The position numbers and the translations under genes were made by a program. From Fagopyrum homotropicum (taxonomy: Eukaryota > Streptophyta > Magnoliopsida > Caryophyllales > Polygonaceae): 64,000 bases of DNA. The notes under the pieces were generated by a model. It was given only the letters and a program-made list of their open reading frames with translations. It had not been told where the DNA came from and searched no databases. Each line of letters begins with the position of its first letter. Position 1 is the stretch's first letter. The stretch spans positions 117,784,242 through 117,848,241 of the forward strand of contig BSWB01000006.1 in NCBI GenBank assembly GCA_033239125.1, in the 5' to 3' direction. Positions 11,409-23,190 of the stretch are shown here, piece by piece.

Positions 11409-13161
11409 TGTAACACCCCAAATTCTAGAAACTCGGGATGTTACGGGCTAGGACCTCAGAATGGGTCTCGACCCTTAGCTTGACAACAATTTTACCGGAT
11501 CTTACAATAAGACACAAATAAATGAAATTCCAAAATATAAATAAAGTTCCAAAAGGTTTAACAAATATAGAAGCAACAGACTCTCAGCCGAAATCTATAG
11601 CGATAACTGAAAAGACAACCAAAATAATAAAACTCATATCCCGTCCTATAATGTACGGGACACCCTGGCTGACCACTCGACAACATCCCTAACCTACAAT
11701 CATGCTATCACACAAATCCGGTTATTATCTTTCATTAGGTTATCCACTTTACTAATTCAACTTCTTTTGTGACACGAGAATCTCCCGAAACTCTTGTACC
11801 CTTGTACCGACAGGAATGGATCCGATGCATCTCACCATTACCTGCCTAGAATAGTTGCAGAGAACCTCCTAGTCTTCTATAGAACTGGACAAGTTGTCAC
11901 CGCCCGATTATCATGCACTTGGGTCATATTCAACATAAAAGGTCGTCCTAGAAAGCTGATATTATAAGCACACAAACACACACTACCATCATAACTATGC
12001 TAACACATAGAAGGCAGCTAAGTAAGTCCAAGGGACTTGCTTGTATCAAAGGAAATCCTAACTCCGTTATCACGCTCAGCTTCCCGCAAAAAAGAACTCT
12101 ATGTCTGCTCAAACAAGGCATCCCAAATCAAAATCTAACCGACATGCTAGAAGTTTTCACTTCTAGTCTCATTGACCTCTACAAGGTCGTACTACAACGT
12201 GCTAGAAGGTTCCTACTTCTAGTCTCAATAATCTTTCCCATATCACACCACCATGTTAGGATGTACTACTCCTAGTCTCAAGATCCTCATGGAGCATCAT
12301 CAACACAACTAGCTCAAGGGTTCTAAAACCACTTCCAAAAACTTAGGAATTCACAAGCCACTAATTGTCATTCACACTAGTTCATCTAGGTCCAGCCTAG
12401 CATGATCTAACTCTAGGAACGATAAGGGATCAAGGAGAGAAGTAACATACCACAAAGACGGTACTCATTGAAGGTAAGGCGTGACCGTGGGTAAGGGAGG
12501 CGCCAGCGCGGTGAAAGGGATACGGATGCCGCGGCCGCGATGAAAAGGAGGCGCGGGGGCGGCAGTCTTGGGCTAGGTGCGGGTCTGGACAGGAGCGGGT
12601 GCGGAATTGTTCCAGGGGCGACTGTCGAAGCCCTTCGACGAACAACAACTCTTCCAAGATAGCTCTACTCTCCTCTGCGTTTCACACACCACAACAAACC
12701 ACTAAGGTTTGGATTCTCTCAATAAGCACAAGGCATTCATAGAATCAAGACTCAATCTTGCCAAGAAGAAGAAGAAGAAAAAGGACAACAGAAGAAGAAC
12801 GAGAGGAAGGAAGACTTACTGACGGATCTGCAGTATTCATCCACATGCAAAAGGTTGCAACTTGAGTGAACTTGGATGTAGGAAGCACAATTGGAAGAAG
12901 GGAATGGGAGAGAGGAAGAAGAAGGAGTTACGTAAGAGGAGAAGAAGCAAAGGCTGGGAAGGGAAAAGAGGAGTAGGGATGCTAGGGGTAGAAGGCATAA
13001 GGAGGACGGCCCAGTAGAAGATCGGATCTTCAAAAAACAGGATAGAATGGATGACGGTTACAACAGATCGTATGCGATCTGTTATAAAAACCGCATCCAC
13101 GGGCTCCTGAGCTGTAGGTGCGGAGACTCCCTTTTGGCTCAAACTCAAAAGGGAGTCTCCG
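11409..13161 (-). repeat. LTR, 5'-truncated, minus strand
   Basis: On the minus strand this ends ATTTGGGGTGTTACA at 11409, and its body parallels the solo LTR at 8166-10112 (the same order of blocks, including the CCGTACATTATAGGACGGGA region near 11640). The expected TGTAAC start at the right end is missing. Homology fades at about 13160, where LINE sequence begins, so the LTR is truncated there. No internal region follows on either side. Confidence 0.7.
13121..13161. repeat. perfect 16-bp inverted repeat with 9-base loop
   Basis: Arms CGGAGACTCCCTTTTG (13121-13136) and its exact complement (13146-13161). It lies near the 5' end of the minus-strand LTR, at about the relative position of the weaker hairpin at 8251-8272. 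Confidence 0.75.
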
Positions 13162-13471
13162 GCAAAGCCATCAACAGATGGGGAGAAAAGATAACCAGAC
13201 GATCCAGAATTAGGCCGGCGATAGGGAGCAAGGATAACCGGAACCAAACACTACCCTGGAGGACAACGCGAATCAACTCAAGACAACCAACAAAGGAAAG
13301 TTATCTCTTGTTCCAAGCATTGATATGATTCCCGATTCACTCAATAAGGCGAGAATAATCCATAACGCATAGCTGATGAGGAGCAATCGGGATGCCCAAA
13401 TAGCGAAAAGGAAACCCTCCAAGAGCAAAGCCGGAAGTCTGAATCAGGTCAGCGGCTTCGATACTAGGGAC
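13162..13471 (-). pseudogene. LINE ORF2 fragment, C-terminal reverse transcriptase part
   Basis: The minus strand reads TSGFALGGFPFRYLGIPIAP, then LSFVGCLELIRVVLQGSVWF and ILDRL. These are the conserved blocks just after the catalytic domain in plant L1 reverse transcriptase. Two in-frame stops are present. The fragment continues, across element C, the LINE at 28807-29350. The two parts share GGGAC at the breakpoint (13467-13471 and 28807-28811), which is the target duplication of element C. Confidence 0.85.
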
Positions 13472-15154
13472 TGATAGCATGTATTATAGTCTATATTTTG
13501 GGGCTGGTTTAGACGTTTTATCTTCAATAATCTGCATGTATGGATGTATATTATGTAATTATATTGTTATTTCATCTACCTTTACGGGAATCGAGTTCTA
13601 CACCAAGTTTCATTGTAATCGTAGGTAAAATGGCACGTTTTGGATTAAAATAGAGCTAAGGAGCTAAGGAGTTATTGGAGCTACATTCTGGAGCTTAAAG
13701 AATAACTCAGAAAGCCTGGAATTAATGAAGAAGATTTACTTTGGACCAGATTTGAGAGATTTCACATTCAGTTGAGATTCACCTCGGTCAGCTACAGTGT
13801 CACCTCGACCGAGGTGATCTTGAGGAGCGTCCCGACCGAGGCGAACACCCTACCGCCGGCGAGATCATATTTTTGGCTGAGATCTTTAATTTTTGGAAAG
13901 AAGATATCTTATATTTTTGGGCTGGATTTCTGGAAGGAAGATCTTATTTTTGGGAGATCTATTTTAGAGATTTGGATATATTTTATAGAAATTATCTTTT
14001 TAAGATATTATTATCTTTGGAAGATAATTCTCCTATCTAAAGGGTTGAGTTTTCCACAAGTTCAACCATGCTTGGAGGCTGAGAATACCCAGCAATTAGG
14101 AGATTTTCTAGAAGATTTGAAGGAAGGATTGAAGGATTGAAGATCAATCAAGGAAGGATTCATAGTTTGGAGTTAGCTTTACAAGGAGTTTGTAAGACTT
14201 TCTTAGATTCCCTTTTGGTTTGTTGTCTTGTTCAATTTGTGATTTGAGGAACGCTGATTTGTTGTTAATTGATTCAGTTATTGAGATCATTTGCTTAAGG
14301 TTTACTTGTTCGAATATTCATTCCTTTCCAATATATTTGATTATTGTTATCATGATGATGATTGGCTAACCTTTTTATGCGATTCTAGGGTGATTGGCTG
14401 AAAGTTATGGGAAAGACGATGATAGAATAATCTTAATCCCAACAGGACCCTAAAAGCTCGAGTCTTTAACCTTAACCCTAGAGTACCTCGCTCAGTCGAT
14501 GAACATCTCGGCCGGGTGGAACTTGAATGAACGAGGTGACCTTTTCTGATCCGAAACTGAGAATTAAGTATTCTAGTTTGCCAAATCCTATCCTTATTAC
14601 ACCTTTCCTGGTTCAATGCAAGCCTAGGATGAGACCTACTCGGTGATTCCTTTGTTTGTTTACCCATGATCATAAGTGTAGGTAATAAAGGTTTATCCTT
14701 TATTAGGGTTTGAGTGTGCCTTCATCCCATCTTTGTGAGTTAGCCTGAGACTTACCCGGTAAAGGTTGATTTTATTCCCTTAGGTGGTGTGTTGGTTTAA
14801 GATTATAGTTCCTTTCCTTAGTACCTTGAGACTTACCCAGTAATAGGAGCTTTGGTTTGGGATAGTGAGTAGTGAGACTTACCCGGTGATCTATTCCCAC
14901 CTTAGAAACACCTTCCCTTTGCAAAACCTCACCTTTGTCCGCATTATCCTTTGAGATCTTAAGTCGGAACCACAACTAGATGCTTTAATCCCTAGAATCC
15001 GCATTTCCCCTTATTTGACCTTATTATCATCTTTGATTGCTTTAATTGCTTTTGGTTAATTGCAATATTTGACAACCAATTATGTGCTTTGTTTCACCTA
15101 AGTCCCTGAGATCGACCCCTGGAATTCTTGCTTTTATTACAATTGATCCGTACA
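13472..15154 (+). repeat. 5' LTR of element C, 3' end deleted
   Basis: Starts TGATAGCATG. Compared with the 3' LTR it stops after GATCCGTACA (about 15154). The last 78 bp of the LTR and the first bases of the primer site are deleted. The sequence resumes as TTGTCGGGGACTTGG, the remnant of the tRNA-Asp site. This copy can no longer be primed normally. Confidence 0.82.
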
Positions 15155-15263
15155 TTGTCGGGGACTTGGTCTAGACCAAGCTGGTTTCGGTTGTCTTTCG
15201 GGGCTATTGCCCTTGTTGCATTTGACTACTCTTTCTATGAGTTTTGTAGTTTTCAGATTTCCG

Positions 15264-16232
15264 ATGGCTACATTTGATCCAGCCTGGATAGCAAGACAAA
15301 GTGTTATGGCGGACCATTATGAATACTTGGAAGAGAAATACTCCTTCTATTGGTTTGACGATGAAAGGGAAAGAAAAGAGGCCATTGAGGAGGAGCTTGC
15401 GATATGGGATGAACTAAATATCCTTATAAAGATTTATGAGCAACCTCTTGAAGATTCGCTTGAATCAAAATAAGAGAAGATGATGAAGAAGTTGGAGGAG
15501 CTCAAGGAAAGCACCCTATCCTATGCTAAGCCGAAAGAGGAGCATAAGGAAGTACTGCGAGTTTCAAGCATTCCTCCAATTGAACCGAAAATTTCTCCTG
15601 AAGCTCTTAAAGAAGAGGAAGAAGTGGAAGATCTCGATCCAACTGTTGAAACTTAGGCCGAGGTTGAAGAGATATCGGCCGAGATGGAAGAGAGAATGGC
15701 CGAGGTTGAAAAGAATCCAACTGAGTTGGGAAAGATTTTATGTGTGGATTATCAATCTAACATGAAACTTGTCCCGCTATTTGAAGAACTTTATAAGGTA
15801 CTTGCTCCTACTCCCTTTAAAGTTCTAGATTTCTTCAAGGATGCACCGAAGAGTTGGAGGTCTCTTCCGAAAGAACCTCCTAAGATCAAGATGAAACCTC
15901 CCTTGAAATTGCTAAAAGTAAATGCTCCTTGGACTGAACGGAGTGGAGTTAACAAGCGCTTCACCGCTAAGGCAACAAAGTGTTATTTGTCCAAGTATGG
16001 GGTCACTCAAGTGACAAAGACCTTGTACTATCCCCAAGCTGGAAATGGGGGAGCTAAGTGGATTCTCGAGAAGCTGAATTCCCCATCCAGGAAAGGATGG
16101 GATGCAAAACTGAGATATGTCCCACGGAAGCATAGGAAGACCGGTAGGATTCCGGTGAGAACTAAACCGTACAAGCTTGTACGTGGGAGATCCTACCATT
16201 TTCCGGTGAAATTAGGAACCGGAACCTTTTAG
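15264..16232 (+). pseudogene. unrecognised 322-codon frame of element C
   Basis: I do not recognise this gene. It occupies the place of gag, starting about 100 bases after the remnant primer site at ATG 15264 (MATFDPAWIARQSVMADHYE), and stays in one frame to a TAG at 16230-16232, apart from internal TAA (15471-15473) and TAG (15654-15656). Residues 1-130 are acidic and helix-prone with many Glu/Lys. The C-terminal 100 residues are strongly basic (KKxxK and RKHRKTGR patterns). A segment LPKEPPKIKMKPPLKLLK vaguely resembles the linker before Athila reverse transcriptase (consensus ...LELKPLPxHLKY), so it may be a diverged polyprotein remnant. The basic tail could bind nucleic acid. Both ideas are inference. 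Confidence 0.55.
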
Positions 16233-16693
16233 GAGGAGTTTTATGATGGATGTGATGAGCACTCCAAGATATTCGAGGTACATTGAGTAAATCCATGAGG
16301 AAAGGTCCAGCTAGCGACCTTAAACCAAGCGCTTTTTGGGAGGCAACCCAAGGTATTGCTTCCTTTTCCCTTTTCTAGCTTAGTTTTAGATAGCTTCCTT
16401 TGCTTTGCTTTTGGCGTCCTCTAGACAGAAACCAAGTACTCTATAAGGAAGGATTACAGCTCAGGAGCTACACTAGAAGGACAAAAGTTCGAAAAATGGA
16501 AAAGACGGAGTTCGACTGAGACACATCTCGGATGCTGTTAGGACGCCTCGACCGAGATGTTCTTCGCCAACCGAGATGGTCTTATCTGGGAGCGATTTCT
16601 TATTTATTCTGCAGTTCAGCTAGGTCCGGTGAGTACTTTATTTCCTTTGACTCTTATTTGACCCATTGGGACAATGTGTCCCAAGTATGGGGT
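16233..16693 (+). other. internal non-coding region of element C, left part
   Basis: Contains GCTTTTTGGGAGGCAACCCA (16332-16351), a block I associate with the region between pol and env-like parts of Athila elements, and copies of the motif CTCGACCGAG (near 16547) shared with the LTRs. No gene seen. Ends at the chromovirus target duplication ATGTG (16694-16698). Confidence 0.6.
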
Positions 16694-16698
16694 ATGTG

Positions 16699-18081
16699 TG
16701 TAAGAGCCTTAGTCTTTGGAGCCTAGTTGAGCTATAGTGTGCTTGTCTTGACCCTGCTGGCCGCCCCTGTGCACCATCTGGGCCGCCCTAGCGGCTAGAC
16801 GCCCCTGCGGCTCTGTATGTGTGCAGCCGCTTTCGTTGACTCTTGACTTGTGCTTTGCGGCTTATAAGCTTCACCTTGCTTCAGATGAGGGGTTTCCTAC
16901 CTCTCTTCAGCTTCTCTCTCCCTCCTCACATTCTTCTTCTCCTCTCTTCTTCCTTGATCTTCTTTGCCTTCTCTTGATCTTGTGTGAGTGAGTTTTTGTG
17001 AGTTTGAGTGTGGCTTTGGCCTTGGATGCTCTTGAGGATGTTGTTGAAGGTTGTTGTTGTTGTGTTGAGTTATAGACGTGATGATCCTCCATAGTTGCAG
17101 CTTAGGGCTTGTGTGGTAAGCTCTTCTTCTTCTTCTCTCTTCTTTCCTTCTTTCTTGCTTCTTTCTTCCCTTCTAGCTTAGGATTCACAAGCTAGGCTTG
17201 TGTTGGATCCTTTCCTAGACTTTTATTGATCATATATATGTATATGTGTATATATGTTGTTGTGGTATGTTGAAGAAGTGAAGAAAGTCGAGAAAGGGAT
17301 ATAAGAGAAGTCGGGACCAACTCTCTGCACAGTTGGCCACCCCTGCGCCTGCCTGTGAGCCGCCCCTGCGCCTTTGGTGAGCCGCCCTTGCGCCTCACTA
17401 GGTCAGCTTGGTGTTCTTGCTTCTGTTGGTGCATACCTTGTTGGTATGTCTTCCTTCCTTTCCTTTGGCCTTGGCTTTAGTTGTAGAGCTAGGCTAGCTT
17501 GGTTAGTGTGAGTTTGTTGAGTAGCATGTTAGAGTTGTGCCTTAGACACTTGTGGTTATGTTGAGGTTATGCCTTAGGCATCTGTGAGCTTGTTGTGATC
17601 TTGAGGTTTAGTTTGGGGTTGTAGGTTGGTTCTGGTTATGGAGACGAGTCTCTTAACCCTTTCAGGTTGTGATGTTGTGATCTTGTGTGTGACATTGCAT
17701 GTATGAGATGTTGAGTTGTGTTTGTGCTATTACTTTCATACTTATCTATTGCTGTAGCTAACGGTGTATACCGTGTTGTAGATGATTTGCAGGTTAGGAA
17801 GACTGCAGAGTGAGTCAGATGGTGTGACCAGCCGAGGACTTCTGTACATTAGGATGTGTGGGTTGGGATCTTTCGTTTCAGATGCTATGTTTGATGTTTT
17901 GTACTCGGCTTTGAGTTTGTAAACTCTTTTGATGTATCATACAGCTTTTATGTATTTGGTTTTACTCTACTTGTGCCTTGTTGTAAGATCCAATGAACTT
18001 GTTGTCAGGCTAGGGTCAGGATCCATTGTGAGATCCTAGCCCAATGTAGCATCCCGAGTCCCGCGGAATCGGGGTGTTATA
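16699..18081 (+). repeat. 5' LTR of chromovirus D
   Basis: 1,383 bp, TGTAAGAGCC...CGGGGTGTTATA. It lacks about 410 bp present in the 3' LTR (24782-25190 approximately), joined near 17680-17692 at a GTGTGTGACAT repeat. LTRs are identical at insertion, so this copy has suffered the deletion. It also has fewer copies of the GC-rich 22-mer than the 3' LTR. Confidence 0.9.
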
Positions 18082-18085
18082 GAGT

Positions 18086-18097
18086 TGGTATCAGAGC
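18086..18097 (+). other. primer binding site of chromovirus D (initiator tRNA-Met)
   Basis: TGGTATCAGAGC, 4 bases after the LTR end; complementary to the 3' end of plant initiator methionine tRNA, the usual primer of this lineage. Confidence 0.92.
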
Positions 18098-18390
18098 CTT
18101 AGGTTGACAACAATGTCACTTGCTATCTGCAATAAAGGTAGAGTGGATAAATAAACAGAACCCACATGGGGTCTGACTTTTCAAAAGGTTTTGATTTTAA
18201 AGCGAGTACAGATGTTTTGGGATAGTATGTACAGAAGTCATCACCCATTTGAGGATCTCGACAGTATAAATATATATATATAGATATCTCTTATATGCTG
18301 AGATGTATGCATGTTTTATTAAGTATTCTATATATATCTATACATATGGCCTATATAGAGCCTTATACGTTAGGTGTGCATACCCCGCAG

Positions 18391-19600
18391 ATGACTCAGA
18401 CTAGAGCTACTGCTACAGGTAGAGGTAGAGGTAGACCACCTCTTCCTCCAGGAGGGATAGGACAGGGACCAGCTCCCGCTGCAGATCCACCAGTGGTTGA
18501 GGAGGCTTCTGAGGAGGTTGTTGAGAGCGTAGTTCCAGCTACGAGGAGTGGTGGGTCCAGGTTGCAGCAGACCCATCCAGGCCAGTCCGATGGTTCCGAT
18601 CGAGTCTCTATGGGTGGATCAGAGTTTAGAGATTATCTCAGGCATTTTGAGGAGGCCATTAGAGCAGGTAGACGAGCCCCGGATCTGTCAGGGCATGAGG
18701 GATCATCTGAGAGATCCCATGGAGCTACTCAGGTGCCAGCTGCACTAGTTCGTGTAGTTAAGCCAGCTCAAATTGTGGAGGAGACCAGAGGACCTCGACC
18801 AGATATCTGGTTGAAGGCATTCCACCAGCAGGGAGTACAACATTTCTCTAGGGAGATCGGCCTAGAGGCTGAGGTGTGGATTGGGCATGTAGACGCAGCT
18901 TTAGAGTCTATTCGTTGCCCAGAGGATAGACGGATGGAGCTAGTACAGTCTCTATTCCGTGACCTCGCACATCAGTGGTGGAGGACAGTTAGGACACGAG
19001 TCACCACCTATGAGCAGATGAGGACTATGTTGAGGGAGCAGTTCTGCCCTGCCTCACTGAGGAGGGAGAAGCTGCAGGATTTCGTGGAGGCGGGTTTTGA
19101 GGACGTACCCATTACAAACGCTATTCGCCGTTTCTAGACTGAGTTAGCATTGATGGGTCCAACTGCACCATCTGAGGACCAACATGTGTACCTTTTCGCC
19201 CGTCGTTTGACGGAGAGCACACGCTCGTACATGGCAGGATTTCACTGTGACTCATTGGCAAACTACTAGGATCGGGCTTCTGTCTATGAGAAAGAGAGAG
19301 GTAGCTAGAGGAGAACTTCTCAGACAGGACGGTCTGAGAAGAGGTAGCGTCCTACACCGAATGGTGTAGGAGCATCTGGATACGGGTAAGGTCAGATTCA
19401 GGGCCGCTCGAGTGTTCCGGTGTCTGCATAGACAACTGAGAGAGGCCAATAGTGCTATAACTGCGGGGCCTATGGGCATGTGAGGACTGATTGTCCTAGA
19501 GCACCATTGACTTGCCTCTCGTGTGGGAAGCCATGACATAGGGCTACGTTTTGCCATCAAGGCAAGGCGTCATCACAGCAGGGTTCTTCCCTTGCAGGTG
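18391..19600 (+). pseudogene. gag of chromovirus D
   Basis: The likely start is ATG 18391 (MTQTRATATGRGRGRPPLPP), giving an Arg/Gly/Pro-rich N-terminus. The capsid domain core includes EVWIGHVDAALESIRCPEDR, LAHQWWRTVRTRV and LREQFCPASLRREK, the usual retrotransposon gag pattern. Two CCHC-like knuckles follow: CYNCGAYGHVRTDC, and CLSCGKP then HRATFC in which the glycine codon is now TGA (19534-19536). In-frame stops: TAG at 19135, 19267, 19306, 19345, 19429 and 19450, TAA at 19387, TGA at 19534. A shift of frame near 19600 separates it from pol. Gag forms the particle and the knuckles bind RNA; this copy cannot make it. Confidence 0.88.
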
Positions 19601-22600
19601 CAGAGGAGGTGGGCAAAGACCGCCTCAACATCAGACACAGGGACAGCAGAGAGTCCTAGGCACGCCTACTACTCAGGGGTCAACTCCAGGACCGAGTAGA
19701 GGTAGAGGTAGAGAGTTTGGTACCAGTGATAGCCGAGGATCTCGGGGCATAGTTTTTGAGCTGAGGAGTGTTGAGGAGCCGCCAGCACCAACTGCTACAG
19801 GTACCATTCTGTTACATGGTTTACTTGTTAGAGTTTTGTTTGATATGGGTGCTACGCATTCATTTATTTCTGTTGCTTGTGTTGAGTGTTTGAGTGTGTC
19901 TACCATAGAGGGGGCACCCTTTACTATAGGGTTCCCTGATGGTAGTAGGGTCAGAGGTACCCAAGAGGTACGTAGTTGTCCCCTACGCTTAGGGACTCGT
20001 GTACTACTTGTTGACTTCTTAGTCATGCCTTTGATGCATGAAGAAGTCATATTGGGTATGGATTGGATGCGTAGACACCGTGCGGTGTTAGATGTGGGTA
20101 AGATGACGGTTACAGTCTCTACCGACTTAGGTCCGATAGAGGTCTTCCGGGGTTGGGACCTTGGGAAGACAGGATCTGTCATCAGTGCCGTACAAGCAGC
20201 TAGATTGATTGCACAGGGATGTGATGCCTTCTGGTGCTACGCCATGAAGGATGGAGAGAGTCCAGCTTTGGAGGACATACCAGTAGTCTGTGAGTTTACA
20301 AACATATTTGCAGAGCCGTCTAGCCTGCCACCTCAGAGGAGCGTAGATTTTGGTATTGACTTGGAGCCTGGCACGAGACCCATCTCGAAGGCCCCATACC
20401 GTATGGCACCTGCCGAGATGTTGGAGCTGAAGAAGTAACTCGAGGAGTTGGCTAAGAAGGGCTTCATACGCCCTAGCGTTTCACCATGGGGTGCGCCTGT
20501 CCTCCTCGTGCGGAAGAAGGACGGATTGTTGAGACTGTGTATAGATTACAAAGAGCTAAGCAAGGTGACCATCAAGAACAGGTATCCACTACCTCGTATT
20601 GATAATCTACTTGAATAGCTGCAGGGAGCGATAATCTTCTCTAGGACCGACTTGCGTTCTGGATATCATCAGCTGAGGGTGAGAGAGCAGGATGTGCATA
20701 GGACGGGATTTCATACCCGTTATGGACACTGCGAGTTTGTAGTGATGCCATTTGGGCTGACGAATGCCCTAGCAGTATTCATGGAGTTGATGAACAACAT
20801 CTTCATCGACTTCCTGCATCAGTTTGTGGTGGTCTTCATTGATAACATTTTGCTGTACTCTCATAGCAAAGAGGAGCATGTTGGACACTTCAGTACAGTT
20901 TTGCAGATTTTGAGGGATAGAGAGTTGTACGCCAAGCTCTCTAAGTGTGAGTTCTGGATGTCTGAGGTTGCTTTCCTTGGACATATCGTCTCCGCCGACG
21001 GGATCATGGTTGACCAGGCGAAGATCGAGTCTGTTGCTGCATGGACGACATCGACGAACGTCAAGGAAGTACGTAGCTTTCTTGGCTTAGTCGGTTATTA
21101 CAGATGCTTTGTGGAGGGATTTTCTGTGATTGCCCGTCCACTGACGAGTCTTCTGAGGAAGACTACCAGATTTGTATGGACTGACTAGTGCGCTCAGAGT
21201 TTTGAGGAGTTGAAGAGGCGTCAGACTTCTGCTCCTGTCTTGGCACAGCCATAAGTTTCTGATGATTTTGTGGTCTACAGTGATGCATCCAAGCTAGGCT
21301 TGGGATGTGTGCTGATGCAAAGAGGCAGAGTGATTGCATATGCATCTCGACAGCTGAAGACGTATGAGGAGAACTACCCGACTCATGATCTGGAGTTGGC
21401 AGCAGTAGTTCATGCTTTCAAGATCTGGAGACATTACGTGTATCGTGCTACATGTTAGATCTTCACAGACCATAAGAGCTTGAAGTATATTTTCACGTAG
21501 CGGAAATTGAATAACCGACAGCGGCGATGGCTTGAGTTGATCAAGAACTTTGACCTTGAGATTTTGTATCATCATGGCAAGGCGAACGTAGTAGCTGACG
21601 CCTTAAGCAAGAAGACGCCTCGAGAGAAGGCGATTGCCAGACTTACTATACAGCCTCAGCTTCAGAGGGGTCTAGCTTGGCTAGAGATGAACATCCAGTT
21701 TCCTGATGAAGATGCCCATTTATTTGCTTTAGAGGTTCTACCTGGTCTATTGGATGAGATCCAACAGAAGCAGGGGACTTGCCCGACCTTGACGAGGATC
21801 AGAGATAGGAAGTCTCGCGGAGAGGCACCCCATTTCACTATTGGGGCAGATGGAGTTATGAGGCGACATGATCATATTTGTGTTCCTGCAGATGCAGAGC
21901 TAAGACAACGGATATTACAGGAGGCTCACTATACACCTTACTCAGTACACCCTAGTACGAGTAAGATGTACCATGATGTGAGACTCTCATATTGGTGGGG
22001 AGGGCTGAAGCCCGACGTAGCCAGATTTGTGGCTCAGTGTGCGACCTGTCAGCAAGTCAAGATAGAGCATTTCAGGCCTGGAGGTGAGCTCCATCCACTG
22101 CTAGTGCCACAGTGGAAGTGGGAGGACATCTCCATGGATTTTGTGATTGGGTTGAGGACTAGTAGGAGCTTTGATGCTATCTGGGTGATCGTTGATAGAT
22201 TGACGAAGACGACACGTTTCATCCCCATCAAAGAGACGTGGCCCGTGAGCAGATTGGCTGAGGAGTACACTAGACAAATAGTGAGACTCCATGGGGTACC
22301 GAGGACGATCGTTTCTGATCGTGATGGACGATTCACATCGAGATTCTAGCAGCAGATTCAGACTGCTCTAGGGACGAGTCTACACTTCACGACTGCGTTT
22401 TACCCCTAGACAGATGGTCAGTCAGAGAGGACCATCCAGACCTTAGAGGACATGTTGCGAGCTTGTGTGTTGGATTGGAGACAGGGATGGTCTGATTACC
22501 TCCCACTCGTTGAGTTCTCATACAACAAGAGCTGGCATGCATCTATAGGGATGGCTCCTTATGAGGCACTGTATGGACGTAGATGCCGTACACCTTTATG

Positions 22601-23190
22601 TTGGGATGAGCCTAGCAGCATTAGTGGGATAGCGCCTGAGCAGATTCAGGATGACATGACTCGAGTAGCGCTGATCAGAGAGAGGATGTTGGCTGCACAG
22701 AGTCGCTAGAAGTCGTATGCAGACAAGAGACGTCGACCTCTAGAGTTCAGGGTAGGAGCTCATGTTTGGTTGAGAGTATCTCCGACGCGAGGCGTCAGAC
22801 GTTTTCGCATAAAGGGGAAGATGAGTCCCCGATATTTCGGTCCTTTTGAGATATTGGATAGAGTTGGGCGAGCAGCTTACAGATTAGCTTTGCCTCCGAG
22901 GCTAGAGAGTGTTCACCTTGTATTTCATGTGTCTCAGACGAGGGAGTATATACCTGATCCGAGGCACATCGTGATTTATGATGATCTGCTAGTTTAGCTG
23001 GACCACACGTTTGCAGAACACCCTATTGCAGTCCTAGAGCGAGGAGTGAGACGCCTGCGTTCAAAGGACATTCCTATGCTGAGGATACAGTGGTCTAGAC
23101 GAGGACCTGATGAGGCTACTTGGGAGACAGAGGATAGTATCCAAAGGAACTATCCAGAGTTTTATGCTGAGTTAGCCGTAGGATCCACTA
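19601..23190 (+). pseudogene. pol of chromovirus D: protease, reverse transcriptase, RNase H, integrase, chromodomain
   Basis: One frame throughout. Protease near 19800-19900: FDMGATHSFIS, with the active-site DSG now DMG (Ser codon ATG at 19845). Reverse transcriptase 20440-21000: RPSVSPWGAPVL, LRSGYHQLRV, MPFGLTNA; the catalytic FIDD is now FIDN (Asn codon 20844-20846). RNase H 21260-21500: YSDASKLGLGCVLMQ and FTDHKSLKYIF. Integrase: HHCC finger about 21915-22060 ending CATCQQVK, DDE blocks at DISMDFVIGL, VSDRDGRF and DGQSERTIQ. Chromodomain-like end about 23040-23170: LRSKDIPMLRIQWSRRGPDE followed by ATWETED. In-frame stops: TAA 20436 and 21252; TAG 20616, 21186, 21456, 21498, 22347, 22407, 22707, 22995. 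The frame then stays open to 23300. Confidence 0.92.

Noticed and set aside
12430..13247. Minus-strand frames of 75-136 codons
   Set aside because: Chance frames in the truncated LTR and LINE; the LINE homology is in a different reading frame.
18391..23190. Reassigned TAG codon or programmed read-through in the chromovirus
   Set aside because: The host genes here use TAA and TGA stops normally and show no reassignment. The element also carries catalytic-site losses and a frameshift, so simple decay explains the stops.
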